This document shows positions 7,489-16,809 of a DNA stretch of 33,608 nucleotides, piece by piece. The notes below the pieces were generated by a model. That model made no database searches. It had not been told where the DNA came from and worked only from the letters and a program-made list of their open reading frames with translations. This DNA is from a virus. Numbering within the stretch: the first letter of the stretch is position 1; each line of letters begins with the position of its first letter. The stretch lies in IMG/VR virus record IMGVR_UViG_3300009285_006090, positions 1 to 33,608 of that record; one strand, written 5' to 3'. The translations under genes were made by a program, and so were the position numbers.

Positions 7489-7911
7489 ATGCCTTTTGAC
7501 ATTAATGGAGAATTAAATAAAGCAACTCGTTTTTATTGGCCAGAATCAGAAGAGGAATGGGTAGATCTTCGCTTGTCAACTGAAGAAGTAATGAATGAAT
7601 CGCGTAAAAGTGCGGGGATTAAAACTGGGACCAAATATATTTTTAATCCTAAAACCAAGCGAATGGATTCTGTCAATGATGTAAATATTGATGAAGATAA
7701 GATGCAGGTTATTAATGATGCTCTTCTTGATTACCAAATTAAAGATTGGCATATTGTAGATGCTTCTGGCAATGAGATTCCGTGTAATTTAGAGAATAAA
7801 AAGCGGCTTATGTATGGTTCTATTGAGTTTTCTAAATGGATTAATAAAAATATTGGATTGATGCAAGAAGCTGTTGATAAAATAGAGGAAGAAGAAATAA
7901 AAAACTTTTAG
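7489..7911 (+). CDS. Tail assembly chaperone, short form (lambda gpG-like)
   Basis: The 140-residue acidic protein, ending in a glutamate-rich helix (KIEEEEIKNF), lies directly upstream of the tape measure gene, as gpG-type chaperones do. No conserved domain is recognised by eye, so the assignment depends on position, size and a programmed frameshift signal at its 3' end. Tail assembly chaperones bind the tape measure protein and recruit tube subunits. The short form ends at TAG 7909-7911. A fraction of ribosomes is predicted to slip at 7899-7905 and make the extended form described at 7905-8252. Confidence 0.75.
   Translation: MPFDINGELNKATRFYWPESEEEWVDLRLSTEEVMNESRKSAGIKTGTKYIFNPKTKRMDSVNDVNIDEDKMQVINDALLDYQIKDWHIVDASGNEIPCNLENKKRLMYGSIEFSKWINKNIGLMQEAVDKIEEEEIKNF
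7899..7905 (+). promoter_or_regulatory. Programmed -1 ribosomal frameshift site A AAA AAC
   Basis: In the chaperone frame the codons are ATA AAA AAC TTT TAG. AAAAAAC at 7899-7905 is a canonical slippery heptamer read A-AAA-AAC. Slipping back one base gives AAA AAA CTT TTA GAC, and that frame stays open through to TAA 8250-8252. A purine-rich GAGGAAG lies about 10 nt upstream, the spacing at which Shine-Dalgarno-like stimulators act. No strong downstream hairpin is obvious. Position and direction match the G/GT shift of tailed phages. Confidence 0.88.
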
Positions 7912-8252
7912 ACTTCGCAAGGAGGATTCATGAGAAAAATAAACTAAATGTTTCTTGTGAAAACTGTAAAAAAATATATATAAAGATGAATGAAGATCCT
8001 CCTTGTGAAGAATGTTTGCCTGAACTTTGGGAACAAAATAGAGATGCTATAAGAATTTGGAATTGGGTACAGGACCAAAGAATTTATGTTGGAATGGAGG
8101 GAGTTTCAGTTGCATTAAATCATGAATCAATTTGGCGGTTAATTGATGAAATACAGCCAGAAGATAGGCTTGGTACTTTTGAAAAAGTTTTAAAAATATT
8201 TGGCGAAATTCGTACCATTGAAATAGATGAAGAGAAATCGAGAGGGAAATAA
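7905..8252 (+). CDS. Frameshift extension of the tail assembly chaperone (GT-like long form)
   Basis: Read in the -1 frame from CTT 7905, this segment adds 115 residues to the first 139 of the upstream gene, for a fusion of about 254 residues. It begins LLDFARRIHEKNK and contains CENC and PCEEC, two CxxC pairs that look like a small zinc ribbon, followed by a tryptophan-rich helix (WNWVQDQRIYVGMEG). If translation started independently at ATG 7986, the first CxxC would be lost. That ATG has no ribosome binding site, whereas the frame upstream is open back to the slippery site. Both facts favour frameshifting. In lambda, the extension (T domain) contacts the tube protein while the G part binds the tape measure; that role is inferred here. 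Confidence 0.82.
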   Translation, partial: LLDFARRIHEKNKLNVSCENCKKIYIKMNEDPPCEECLPELWEQNRDAIRIWNWVQDQRIYVGMEGVSVALNHESIWRLIDEIQPEDRLGTFEKVLKIFGEIRTIEIDEEKSRGK

Positions 8253-11200
8253 TGCGCCTTGGCGAAATTTATATTGAATTAAAACTTGATGATAGAAAGT
8301 ATCAAGAGTCTTTAAAAAAGCAGAAACAAGCTGCTGTTGAGGCAGTAAGGGCGATTGAATCTGTTAACTCTTCTATGGTTGCTAATCAAAGAAAGCAATC
8401 TGATGAATATAATAAGTTTATTACTGAAAATGATAAGCTTACTAAGAAGATGTGGCAAGAGCGCATTAAAACTCAAGATAAGGCTGCTGCATTTTCAATG
8501 CAAGCTGGAAGAGATCAATATCAAAGAGAAACAAAAGATGCTGAGAATGTTTTAGCTCATAAAAAAGCTATGAACCAGCAGCAATTAAAAGAAGCTCAAA
8601 ATTATTGGAATAATGTTGATAAAATAAATAATCAAATAACTAAGGCCCATGAAGAAAATAATAAAAAAATCCAAAAAATTGAGCAAGATAAAATAGCTAC
8701 TCAAGATAAGGCTGCTGCTGCAATAATGAAATCTAGGCAAGAAGCTTATCAAAGAGAACAAAAAAATTTACAAGAATTCACAAATGTATGGGAAAAGGTT
8801 AAAACTGCTCAACAAAAATTTTTAAGGGATGAAACTCTTGCTTGGAAAGAAAACGCCAGGATAGATAAAACTCGTTCTACTGGTTCTCTTGCAGAACAAA
8901 CAAGAGAAGAGAAAATGAGGTATGATTCTCTTACTAGGGGGATTGAATCGGCTAGAAGGGAATACAATCTTTCTTTGGGACCACAAAAAACTTTTCTTCA
9001 AAATACAGTTGCAATTTCTAAACAGGTTTTAATGGCAGCTCCTGGTTTTGCTATTGCTACGGCTGCTATTTCTGGATTTTATGTAGCATTAAGGGGGGTA
9101 TATAGTCAAATATCATTGGGTTTAAAAGCTAATGAAGAATATAAAGTTAGTGTGGCTTCAATGGCAGCACTAATAACAACATTTTCTAAGCGTGCTCAAG
9201 GTGGGGATATCTCAGGAGCTTTCCGAGAAGCTGTTCCTTATGCTGAAGCATTAATTAAGAAGTTAGAAACTTTAGATGCTAAAACAATTGCAACTGGAAC
9301 TGAATTAAAAATAATTGCCGAGACTATGTTGCAGTCCGGTGTAATAATGGAGATCAATAATAAAAAGCAAGAAGAGGGCTTTATTGCTCTTGCCAGTGCT
9401 TTAAAAATTCTAACTGCTGGGCAAAATCAAGACGTTCAATTACGACAAGAATCTCGTGCCTTGCTTGATGGCCAAGTAAGAGATCAAAATAGATTAATAT
9501 CTTTGCTTAAAAAAGTTGATCCAGAGATACAGAAACATCTAGATACATGGATTAAAACTGACAAAGTGTTAGAGAATATGAGGGGGGTTCTTTTTGGATT
9601 TCTTCCTGCTGTTGATTATCTTCAAGAAACTTGGTCTAGTATTGGCTCAACTTTAGAAACGATACATAGAGTGATTTTGAGGGAGGGGTTTAAACCTGTT
9701 TATGAAGACTTACTTAAATTAACTAAAGAAATTAATGCTTATTTTATTGATGATGAAGGTAGATTAACAAAAAATGCAGAAATTATACAGCATAATATAC
9801 AGAAAGCGTGGGGAGCTATTGTTGTTTCTGTTGAGTTTATTGGAAGGGCATTAACTACTGACATTAATCCTAGTCTTAAAGTTTTTGCCATGTTGGTTGG
9901 AAAAATTGTTGAAGGGTTATCTTATATTGCTATAATAATGACGGAAATTAAAAATTCTGATTTTTCTATAAACCCAATAGAAAAAATGTTTTCTAGTGAA
10001 ACAGGTAGTTTTGTAGCGTCTGTTGGTGATTTTTTATCAGCGGCCTCTAGTCGTTCTGCTGGTCCTGAAGCGATGGCTAAATATGAAAAAGCTAAGGAAA
10101 ATTTAGGGCCTAATGCTCTTAATTTTTTTGAAATGATGTTTGGCATGAGTCCAGACGAGGCGATAACTAGTACTGATAATGAAGTAAAAGGGATAATAGA
10201 TAGAGTCATGACAAGAGTTGATGAATTTAGAAGTAAATATGGATATTCTCCATCAACAGAGGACTCAAAAACACCAAAGAAACCAGAATTAAATCTTAAT
10301 AGACCATCTGATATAAGCAAGGAAATGTTGAAGGGATATAAAGAGATGTTTAGATGGGTGGGGGAAACAAGAGAAAAATGGACTGACCTAAATACATTTT
10401 TACTTCCTTCTCATCTTAAGCAAGTTGCTGAAGTAAAGAAAAAGTATCTTGATTTAAATGATATTATTTTTGACGCTTTGGCTACAGGAATTATTAGCGC
10501 TGAAGAAGCAGAGCGAACACAAACACAATTATTTACCGATATGGAAGGAGCTATTAGGGCTATTAATTATGAAGAATTAAGAGATGCTATTAAAGAAGTT
10601 CGTGAAAATTGGGGGCAAATTACAAATGTTTTTCTAACAGAGCATGAAGAAAAAATTGCGAGTATCCGTAAAAAGTATCTTGATTTAAATGATATTATTT
10701 TTGATGCTTTGGCGGTGGGTGAAATTTCTCCAGAAGAGGCAGAAAGAAGGCAAAATATTATAGGCTCTGCTGAGAAAAACGAGATAAGAGATTTAAATAA
10801 TCAAAGACAACAAGAAGAATTAGATTTAATTAAGAGTATTAATGATGAATATAAAATTACGATGTCTTTAGATGAAGATAGGATGTCTTCTATCATTTCT
10901 ACTCAAGATCAATATCAGAAATTAAGAGAATCCGTTATCGCCCTTTATGATGCAGAAAGAATTACTATAGAGGGAATGGATGAAATGTGGGATAAAATTG
11001 ATAAAATTGAACAAGAAAAATTAGCTAAAATCGATAGCCTTGGTGATAAAATTAAGGGTTCACTAGAAGATAAGATGGTGGAAGCTGCTACCAATATTAC
11101 TAATATTTTTGAAGGATTAAAAGAAACTCTTTCATTTATTTTAGATGAAATTGCTAAGGAGATTGCTCGAAAATTATTTGTGCAAAAGGCTGCTGATGCA

Positions 11201-11512
11201 GTTTCTGGTTGGATAGATAAAGCCGTTGATGTTGTTATTGGTGCAGCTACAGGAAGCTATACTGCTGCGCCGATTGATTCTGTTCCTCTTGATATGGGAG
11301 ATTTTTCTTTGCCCTCTCTTAGGGCTAATCAAGAAGACCAGAATAATACAAGAGAGAAAAAACCAGAACCTCAAAGAGTTGTAGTAAATTATAATATTAA
11401 TGCTATTAATACCCAAGACGGTTTGCAATTTCTTGGGAAACATGCAGAAGATTTAGAAGCTATACTTAACGGTAGATATAGAAAAAATGCTAAACAAGGA
11501 GTATCACGCTAA
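8252..11512 (+). CDS. Tail tape measure protein
   Basis: The 1086-residue protein is the longest in the central tail block and follows the chaperone pair with a one-base TAATG overlap. The first 240 residues are charged, lysine- and glutamine-rich helix likely to form coiled coils, with a repeated TQDKAAA...YQRE motif near residues 75-92 and 150-172. Hydrophobic segments occur near 258-285 (MAAPGFAIATAAISGFYVAL) and 530-555, as in tape measures that later enter the membrane. A 77-residue unit containing KKYLDLNDIIFDALA is duplicated near 730 and 807. The C-terminus has further hydrophobic stretches (WIDKAVDVVIGAATG). Tape measure proteins set tail length and are ejected ahead of DNA. No lysozyme or peptidase motif was seen. 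Confidence 0.9.
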   Translation: MRLGEIYIELKLDDRKYQESLKKQKQAAVEAVRAIESVNSSMVANQRKQSDEYNKFITENDKLTKKMWQERIKTQDKAAAFSMQAGRDQYQRETKDAENVLAHKKAMNQQQLKEAQNYWNNVDKINNQITKAHEENNKKIQKIEQDKIATQDKAAAAIMKSRQEAYQREQKNLQEFTNVWEKVKTAQQKFLRDETLAWKENARIDKTRSTGSLAEQTREEKMRYDSLTRGIESARREYNLSLGPQKTFLQNTVAISKQVLMAAPGFAIATAAISGFYVALRGVYSQISLGLKANEEYKVSVASMAALITTFSKRAQGGDISGAFREAVPYAEALIKKLETLDAKTIATGTELKIIAETMLQSGVIMEINNKKQEEGFIALASALKILTAGQNQDVQLRQESRALLDGQVRDQNRLISLLKKVDPEIQKHLDTWIKTDKVLENMRGVLFGFLPAVDYLQETWSSIGSTLETIHRVILREGFKPVYEDLLKLTKEINAYFIDDEGRLTKNAEIIQHNIQKAWGAIVVSVEFIGRALTTDINPSLKVFAMLVGKIVEGLSYIAIIMTEIKNSDFSINPIEKMFSSETGSFVASVGDFLSAASSRSAGPEAMAKYEKAKENLGPNALNFFEMMFGMSPDEAITSTDNEVKGIIDRVMTRVDEFRSKYGYSPSTEDSKTPKKPELNLNRPSDISKEMLKGYKEMFRWVGETREKWTDLNTFLLPSHLKQVAEVKKKYLDLNDIIFDALATGIISAEEAERTQTQLFTDMEGAIRAINYEELRDAIKEVRENWGQITNVFLTEHEEKIASIRKKYLDLNDIIFDALAVGEISPEEAERRQNIIGSAEKNEIRDLNNQRQQEELDLIKSINDEYKITMSLDEDRMSSIISTQDQYQKLRESVIALYDAERITIEGMDEMWDKIDKIEQEKLAKIDSLGDKIKGSLEDKMVEAATNITNIFEGLKETLSFILDEIAKEIARKLFVQKAADAVSGWIDKAVDVVIGAATGSYTAAPIDSVPLDMGDFSLPSLRANQEDQNNTREKKPEPQRVVVNYNINAINTQDGLQFLGKHAEDLEAILNGRYRKNAKQGVSR
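10439..10704 (+). repeat. 35-bp direct repeat within the tape measure gene
   Basis: Positions 10439-10473 and 10670-10704 are identical over 35 bases and in frame (231 nt, 77 codons apart). They encode KKYLDLNDIIFDAL twice, and protein similarity extends on both sides (EEAER follows each copy). This is an internal duplication of a tape-measure unit, a way in which tail length can change. Confidence 0.85.
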
Positions 11513-12132
11513 TGAGCGGTGCGATCCCTACAACTAAAAATCCTACTAAGATAAAAATATCTAGTTATTATCCTAGTTTTGTTAGTATTTCACATTCTCT
11601 CAAAAGGCAATCGCGGTCTAGAGGAGGCCAAAGATGGCTGATTGAATATGAATATCCACATTTGTCACGGGCTCAATTCTCAGAACTGTATGCTTTTTTA
11701 ATTAAACAAAGAGGACGCTTTGATTCTTTTACATTATCTCCTCCAACAGTAGCTACTCCCCAGGGCTCTATTCCTGGAACCCCATTAGTAATGGGAGCTA
11801 GTCAAACTGGCAGAAGTATTATTACTGATGGCTGGGGGATTAATCAAACAGCAGTTCTTAAGGCTGGAGATTTTATTAAATTTGCTAACCATGCAAAAGT
11901 CTATATGGTAGTAAATAATGGGGCAGTATATTCGTATGACTCTAATGCTACAGGGACAGGAGTGGCGACAATATATATTGAGCCAGCTTTAATGACTTCT
12001 CCTGCCGATAATTCTGCCGTAACTGTTTCTTCTGTTCCGTTCACGGTAGCTTTAGCTGATGATAATTTAGAAACAGATGTTTCTTTGCCTGAGTATTATT
12101 CCTTAAAATTAAGTTTTGTTGAGGTTGCATAA
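11512..12132 (+). CDS. Tail tip / distal tail protein
   Basis: The 206-residue protein lies directly after the tape measure, the place of gpM- or DUF2460-type adaptors. It starts with the ISSYYPSFVSISHSLKRQSR and GGQRWLIEYEYPHLSRAQF pattern and RGRFDSFTLSPP, a conserved layout in phage tail proteins that join the tube to the hub. Residues about 117-165 hold a GDFIKFANHAKVYMV beta module that is also found in the gpJ-like protein. No enzymatic motif is seen. It is linked to both neighbours by one-base TAATG overlaps. Confidence 0.68.
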   Translation: MSGAIPTTKNPTKIKISSYYPSFVSISHSLKRQSRSRGGQRWLIEYEYPHLSRAQFSELYAFLIKQRGRFDSFTLSPPTVATPQGSIPGTPLVMGASQTGRSIITDGWGINQTAVLKAGDFIKFANHAKVYMVVNNGAVYSYDSNATGTGVATIYIEPALMTSPADNSAVTVSSVPFTVALADDNLETDVSLPEYYSLKLSFVEVA

Positions 12133-12704
12133 TGGATAGAGGAGCAACAGCAGCTGTTATAGCTGAATTATTAGCTGATAAATGTCAGCCATGTCATTTA
12201 ATTCAAATTCAATATGATGCCGAAACTATTTATTTAACAGATGCTTATAAAACAATTTCTTGGGGAGGAAATGATTATATTGCTTTAGGCCATTTTATTG
12301 AATTTTCAGATATTGAAGAAAGTGCAAGATTCCAAGTTTCTTCAATATCTGCCTCGTTGACAATTTCTGATGAAAGCAAAGTTAGACTATCTGAATTTCT
12401 TACTTATTCATATATTGATAGATTAGTTTTAATTTATAAAGCTTTTTTATCAACAACAGACGATTCTTTAGTAGCAAATCCATTTTTAATTTTTAAAGGA
12501 CGAATTGATAGCCCGGTTTTAAAAGAAAATCCAGAAAAAGGGGAAAGCATATTATCTGTTACTATATCAAATCATTTTAGCGATTTTGAGAAAGTAACGG
12601 GGAGATTTACTAATCATGAATGTCAACAAATATGGTTTCCCGGAGATAATGGATTTGAATATGCCTCAGAAATTATAAGAGAATTAAAATGGGGCCGGGC
12701 CTAA
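12132..12704 (+). CDS. DUF2163-like baseplate hub protein (gpL-like)
   Basis: The 190-residue protein has features of the DUF2163 / tail hub family: an N-terminal segment in which cysteines precede HLIQIQYDAETIYLTDAYKT, then FIEFSDIEESARFQVSSISA and a beta-rich end with FKGRIDSPVLKENP. In gene transfer agents and lambda-like tails a protein of this type sits between the distal tail protein and the NlpC/P60-type protein and forms part of the hub ring; lambda gpL also carries an iron-sulfur cluster. Cysteines here (CQPCH near 17-21, HECQQ near 166) might serve in metal binding, but this is speculative. Confidence 0.7.
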   Translation: MDRGATAAVIAELLADKCQPCHLIQIQYDAETIYLTDAYKTISWGGNDYIALGHFIEFSDIEESARFQVSSISASLTISDESKVRLSEFLTYSYIDRLVLIYKAFLSTTDDSLVANPFLIFKGRIDSPVLKENPEKGESILSVTISNHFSDFEKVTGRFTNHECQQIWFPGDNGFEYASEIIRELKWGRA

Positions 12705-13129
12705 TGACACCTAAACAAAAGAAACGCTTATTTAAATTTTGTAAAGAAGAATATCAACAACCATTTCAGTGGGGATTTAATGATTGCAATACTTTTATTG
12801 CAAGGGCCATAGATTATATTTTTGAAACTACTTATTCTACGGAAATAGTCGGCAAATATTGGACTCAAAGGGAGGCTATGAATTTTCAATGGCAAAATTG
12901 GGGAAAATATAGTGGGTGTGCAGAAGACAAATTGTTTGAAATTGGAGCTGAAAAAATTGATTATAGATTTAGAGAAAGTGGAGATATTTTAATTGTTAAA
13001 AATCCAAGGTGGGATATGGCTCATTTATTAATTACTCAAAATACTATAATCTCTCCTCATAGATCTCTTGGGGTGATTTGTACTTTAATTAAAAATCCAG
13101 AGAACCATATTTATTGGAGAATTTTCTAA
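12704..13129 (+). CDS. DUF6950 / NlpC-P60-like tail tip protein (gpK-like)
   Basis: The start is taken as ATG 12704, which overlaps the previous stop by one base (TAATG). A GTG or ATG farther upstream in frame lacks a ribosome site. The 141-residue protein has PFQWGFNDCNTFIARA, the DUF6950 signature in which the cysteine lies at the nucleophile position of NlpC/P60 cysteine peptidases, and a later DMAHLLI whose histidine is in the partner position. Such proteins in phage tails cut host peptidoglycan during entry or are structural relatives that lost activity. Position between the hub and gpJ-like genes is as expected. Confidence 0.7.
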   Translation: MTPKQKKRLFKFCKEEYQQPFQWGFNDCNTFIARAIDYIFETTYSTEIVGKYWTQREAMNFQWQNWGKYSGCAEDKLFEIGAEKIDYRFRESGDILIVKNPRWDMAHLLITQNTIISPHRSLGVICTLIKNPENHIYWRIF

Positions 13130-16100
13130 TGCCTCAGGCATTTATTGCTATAGGAACATTTTTATTTGATGTTGGAATAATTAGCTCTTTTACAGCTTCT
13201 ACATGGGCCGCTATAGGGACTTATGTTGCTGGAATGGTAATTTCTTCAGCTTTAAGTTATGCAGCTCAGGCATTATTAACCAAAAGACAAGATTCTATGG
13301 ATAAATCAGATTTTTATGGTTCTTCTATTCTCGTAAATAGACAATCTAATAATGATCCAATTCCAATAATTTATGGGCGTAGAACTGTAGGAGGAACTGT
13401 TGTTTTCGGCCCGGAGCTAAGCGACAACAATAACAACGTCCACATGGTTATTGCTGTCGCTGAAGGAAGAATAAAAGAAATCGCTACAACATATGCAAAT
13501 GATGTAGATATAGAAGATACGAAGTATGGAAGAGACCCTGGCCTATTGGGGGGGAGACGAGTATTTAGCTCTGATTATTATTGGACTTATTCTACTCCTC
13601 CTTGGTCTTTGGTAGCTCCATATAATGTTGGAGAACTTATTGCCTCCCCTATTATTCATTGTGATGGAACACAGGTAAGCACAACAACAGCAACACAAAC
13701 TTTTGCATCTATAGTAGGGACAGATTATTTTATAAAATATTCTATTCAGAATTATGTTTCGGGATCTGTATATATTTCTATTGGAGGAGCTAATTCTACT
13801 TCTAAATCTGCTAATGGGACATTTGAAGAATGGGTAGAAGCCACAACGACAGGGCCTGTAATTATTACTGCTAGTGCTGATTTTGTAGGCGATATTTATA
13901 ATTTATATTATTGGCCAAGAAATGCTTTTGTAACTTCTTGGCTTCATACTGGAGCAGACGACCAGGTTGTAGACAGTACTTTAAATGCACAATTTCCAAC
14001 AAAATGGGATTCTACCCATGCCCTTAAAGGGACGGCCTATGCTTATATAAAAGCCGAATTCGATAGTACTGGTAAAACATTCCCTAGTGGATTACCCACA
14101 TTTACTTTTGATACTTATGGGAAAATTATTTATGATCCAAGAGAGGATTCCACTCATACTGGAGCCAATAATCAAGCTACATTGACTGATTCTACTAAGG
14201 CCTGGACTACAAATGCTTTGGTTGGAGGAGTAGTTTATAATATTACTAAAGGTCCATTAAGAACTGTTTTTGGTATAATAACAGCTAATACCGCAACAAC
14301 AATTACAGCAACGCTTAATAGTGGAGATTGGGATAATGCGGACAGTTATGAGTTAGACTACTGGACACCAAATTCAGCATTATGTATTAGAGATTATTTA
14401 ACCAATACAAGATATGGCAGGTCAATTTCTTCTGACGAAATTGACGATGCTTCATTTATTGTTGCTGCTGATGAGTGTGATCTTTGGCAAACATTCGAAA
14501 ACTTTGGCTATGTTAATAATATTGATGGCTATAGCGCTGAAGAATTTACAATAATTGTAGATGGAGTATCGGCTCATATTGGGGTTGGAGATTTTATTAA
14601 ATTTGCTAATCATAATACTGATTATGAAATTCTTACTATTAATACAGATAAAACACAAATTACTATTTCTCCTAGTTTAACATATTCAGTAGCAAATGAC
14701 CATGCCTTTCACAAACGACAAAGAAAGTATACTTGCAACGGATATCTTGATCCTTCTGAAAATGCTGCTAATATTTTAGATAAACTAACAAGTAGTTGTA
14801 GAGGAATGTTAATTTTTTCTGGGGGATTATGGAAATTAATTATTGATAGAGCAGAAAATTGTCATACTGGAGCTGATAATGCTTCTGTATTAACTGATAG
14901 AACTAAGGCTTGGACCACAAATGCCTATATTGGATATACAATTAATAATACAACTGACAATAGTTCTGGAACTATAACAGCTAATACCGCAACAACAATT
15001 ACAGCAACGCTCTCTGGGGGGACTCAAAATGATTGGGACGAATATGATGATTATGAAATTGTAGACACAAATGGAGATATTATTACTCATTTTACTTTTG
15101 ATGAAGATAATATTATTGGAGATTGGGAAATTTCTTTAGGGAATAAATCAAATACTGTAAATAAAGTAACTGCCAATTTCTTTAATAAATACCGTTCTTG
15201 GCAACCTGATATGGCTCCCGTAGAATCAACGGTTAATAGAGTAGCGGACAATAATTTATTGTTGGAAAGAAAAATTGATTTGCCATATACAGATAATTTT
15301 TATACAGCCAAATATATTGCAACTGTTGATTTAAAACAGTCAAGAAATCAAATAACTTGTAGATTTACTGCTACAATTTCAGGAACCCGTTGCGAAGTAG
15401 GAGATATTGTTTATATTACTCATTCAACCCCTGGATGGGTAAAACAAAAATTTAGGGTCCTTGAAATTAAATTGCAAAATAATGATGAAATTAAAGTTAC
15501 TTGTGTTTGGTATGCATCAAATGTTTATGATCTTGATACAATTACTGTTGCGTCTGATGCCCCTTCTCCTGGATTGTTTGATCCAACGGACGATATCCCT
15601 AAACCAACTGCATTAACATTAACAGAAACATATGTTAGAACAGAGGGGAAATATGTAAATAGAGTAATAGTTTCTTGGACAGCGTCTACTTCAAAATATG
15701 TTGAAGAATATATTTTGCGATATAAAAAAGTTTCTGATGCAGCGACAGAATATCAATATATATCAATATCAGATTTAGATAATATTAAATCTGATATTGA
15801 TGGTTTGGAAATTGGGATATATTATGATTTTGGAATTCAGGCAAAAACTAATTATGGAGCTAGGTCAGAATGGTTAGAAAAATATTTATTAATAGGTGGT
15901 TCTGTAACATCATTAACGGCTTTAGGAATTCCAGATCCAACTTCTCCTAAAGTATATTTTACTGCTACTGATTTAGGAGTCATTGGAACAATAAAATTAG
16001 AAACTGGTTATGATACAACAAGCGGGGCTATTCCAGATGGAATAGCCCTATATTGGGATATTTTTGATTATCAAAACGCTTTAACTTTTTCTGACGGGGG

Positions 16101-16809
16101 AACTGGGACATCATTAACTCTTGCTTCTTCAAGTATTGTTACAACAAATATAAATGATGCTTCAACAAAATATATTGTTGTAACTGGAAGCACAACTACA
16201 AAATTAAACGTTATTTCCGTTAGCGGTTTAACTTTAAATATGAGATTAAACCCCGATAAAGATTTAGTTAGTCGATTATGGTGTCGAACATATAATTCCA
16301 GCAATAATGCAACGCAATGGAGAAAAGTTGTAAGTTGTGATTCGACTTCATTTTATTTTGCAGATACAGACGATGGTAGATTTGATTTAGTCCCAGGTAC
16401 TGGGAAGAATGTGGAATGGGTTGAATTAAATTGGAGTGATTTAAGAACTGCTGCGCAAAGACTATTAATTATTTATAGCGGAAGTAATTATGAAATAATA
16501 AAGTGGACTAATTTAACATGGAATGGATCAAACTGGATTTTAACGGTAGAAAGAGAACTAGAAGGAACCTCCGCCCTTTCAGCGACAAATGCAACAGCTT
16601 ATTTTTGTCCTGGATTAGGTTCTATGTCATATAAAATTCCAAGAACTGATTTTATAGAGAGTGGGGGGGTTTATTATGCTAACCCTAAACTCTTCATTCA
16701 AAAGAAAGAAAACCAAATAGGATATGTTACTTGTTCCACATATATTAATACAATTGAATCATTTCTTCGTGGGAATATCATTCCTGTTACAGATGGAGGC
16801 CCATTATAA
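13129..16809 (+). CDS. gpJ-like central tail fibre / tip attachment protein
   Basis: The start ATG 13129 overlaps the previous stop (TAATG), giving about 1226 residues. The N-terminus is hydrophobic, followed by NPI-type text (NDPIPIIYGRRTVGGTVVFG) and VHMVIAVAEGRIKEI, both hallmarks of the lambda gpJ / GTA ORFG15 family that forms the central tail tip. Two copies of an inserted beta module (HTGAxNxxxLTDxTKAWTTNA ... ITANTATTITATL) lie at about 342-410 and 577-650. A third module shares GDFIKFANH with the distal tail protein. Around residues 825-925 a fibronectin-III-like domain is suggested (VSWTAS, GIYYDFGIQAKTNYG). The C-terminal third is probably involved in host contact. Confidence 0.85.
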   Translation: MPQAFIAIGTFLFDVGIISSFTASTWAAIGTYVAGMVISSALSYAAQALLTKRQDSMDKSDFYGSSILVNRQSNNDPIPIIYGRRTVGGTVVFGPELSDNNNNVHMVIAVAEGRIKEIATTYANDVDIEDTKYGRDPGLLGGRRVFSSDYYWTYSTPPWSLVAPYNVGELIASPIIHCDGTQVSTTTATQTFASIVGTDYFIKYSIQNYVSGSVYISIGGANSTSKSANGTFEEWVEATTTGPVIITASADFVGDIYNLYYWPRNAFVTSWLHTGADDQVVDSTLNAQFPTKWDSTHALKGTAYAYIKAEFDSTGKTFPSGLPTFTFDTYGKIIYDPREDSTHTGANNQATLTDSTKAWTTNALVGGVVYNITKGPLRTVFGIITANTATTITATLNSGDWDNADSYELDYWTPNSALCIRDYLTNTRYGRSISSDEIDDASFIVAADECDLWQTFENFGYVNNIDGYSAEEFTIIVDGVSAHIGVGDFIKFANHNTDYEILTINTDKTQITISPSLTYSVANDHAFHKRQRKYTCNGYLDPSENAANILDKLTSSCRGMLIFSGGLWKLIIDRAENCHTGADNASVLTDRTKAWTTNAYIGYTINNTTDNSSGTITANTATTITATLSGGTQNDWDEYDDYEIVDTNGDIITHFTFDEDNIIGDWEISLGNKSNTVNKVTANFFNKYRSWQPDMAPVESTVNRVADNNLLLERKIDLPYTDNFYTAKYIATVDLKQSRNQITCRFTATISGTRCEVGDIVYITHSTPGWVKQKFRVLEIKLQNNDEIKVTCVWYASNVYDLDTITVASDAPSPGLFDPTDDIPKPTALTLTETYVRTEGKYVNRVIVSWTASTSKYVEEYILRYKKVSDAATEYQYISISDLDNIKSDIDGLEIGIYYDFGIQAKTNYGARSEWLEKYLLIGGSVTSLTALGIPDPTSPKVYFTATDLGVIGTIKLETGYDTTSGAIPDGIALYWDIFDYQNALTFSDGGTGTSLTLASSSIVTTNINDASTKYIVVTGSTTTKLNVISVSGLTLNMRLNPDKDLVSRLWCRTYNSSNNATQWRKVVSCDSTSFYFADTDDGRFDLVPGTGKNVEWVELNWSDLRTAAQRLLIIYSGSNYEIIKWTNLTWNGSNWILTVERELEGTSALSATNATAYFCPGLGSMSYKIPRTDFIESGGVYYANPKLFIQKKENQIGYVTCSTYINTIESFLRGNIIPVTDGGPL
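14278..15011 (+). repeat. 38-bp exact direct repeat in the gpJ-like gene
   Basis: Positions 14278-14315 and 14974-15011 are identical. Both encode ITANTATTITATL in the same frame and lie in the duplicated HTGA...AWTTNA module, so a domain was copied within the gene. Identity at DNA level in the conserved core suggests recent duplication or gene conversion. Confidence 0.85.

Noticed and set aside
7930-7947. Mini-ORF ATGAGAAAAATAAACTAA after a strong AAGGAGG
   Set aside because: Only five codons. The sequence is fully explained as the -1 frame of the chaperone extension; the good ribosome site may be coincidental.
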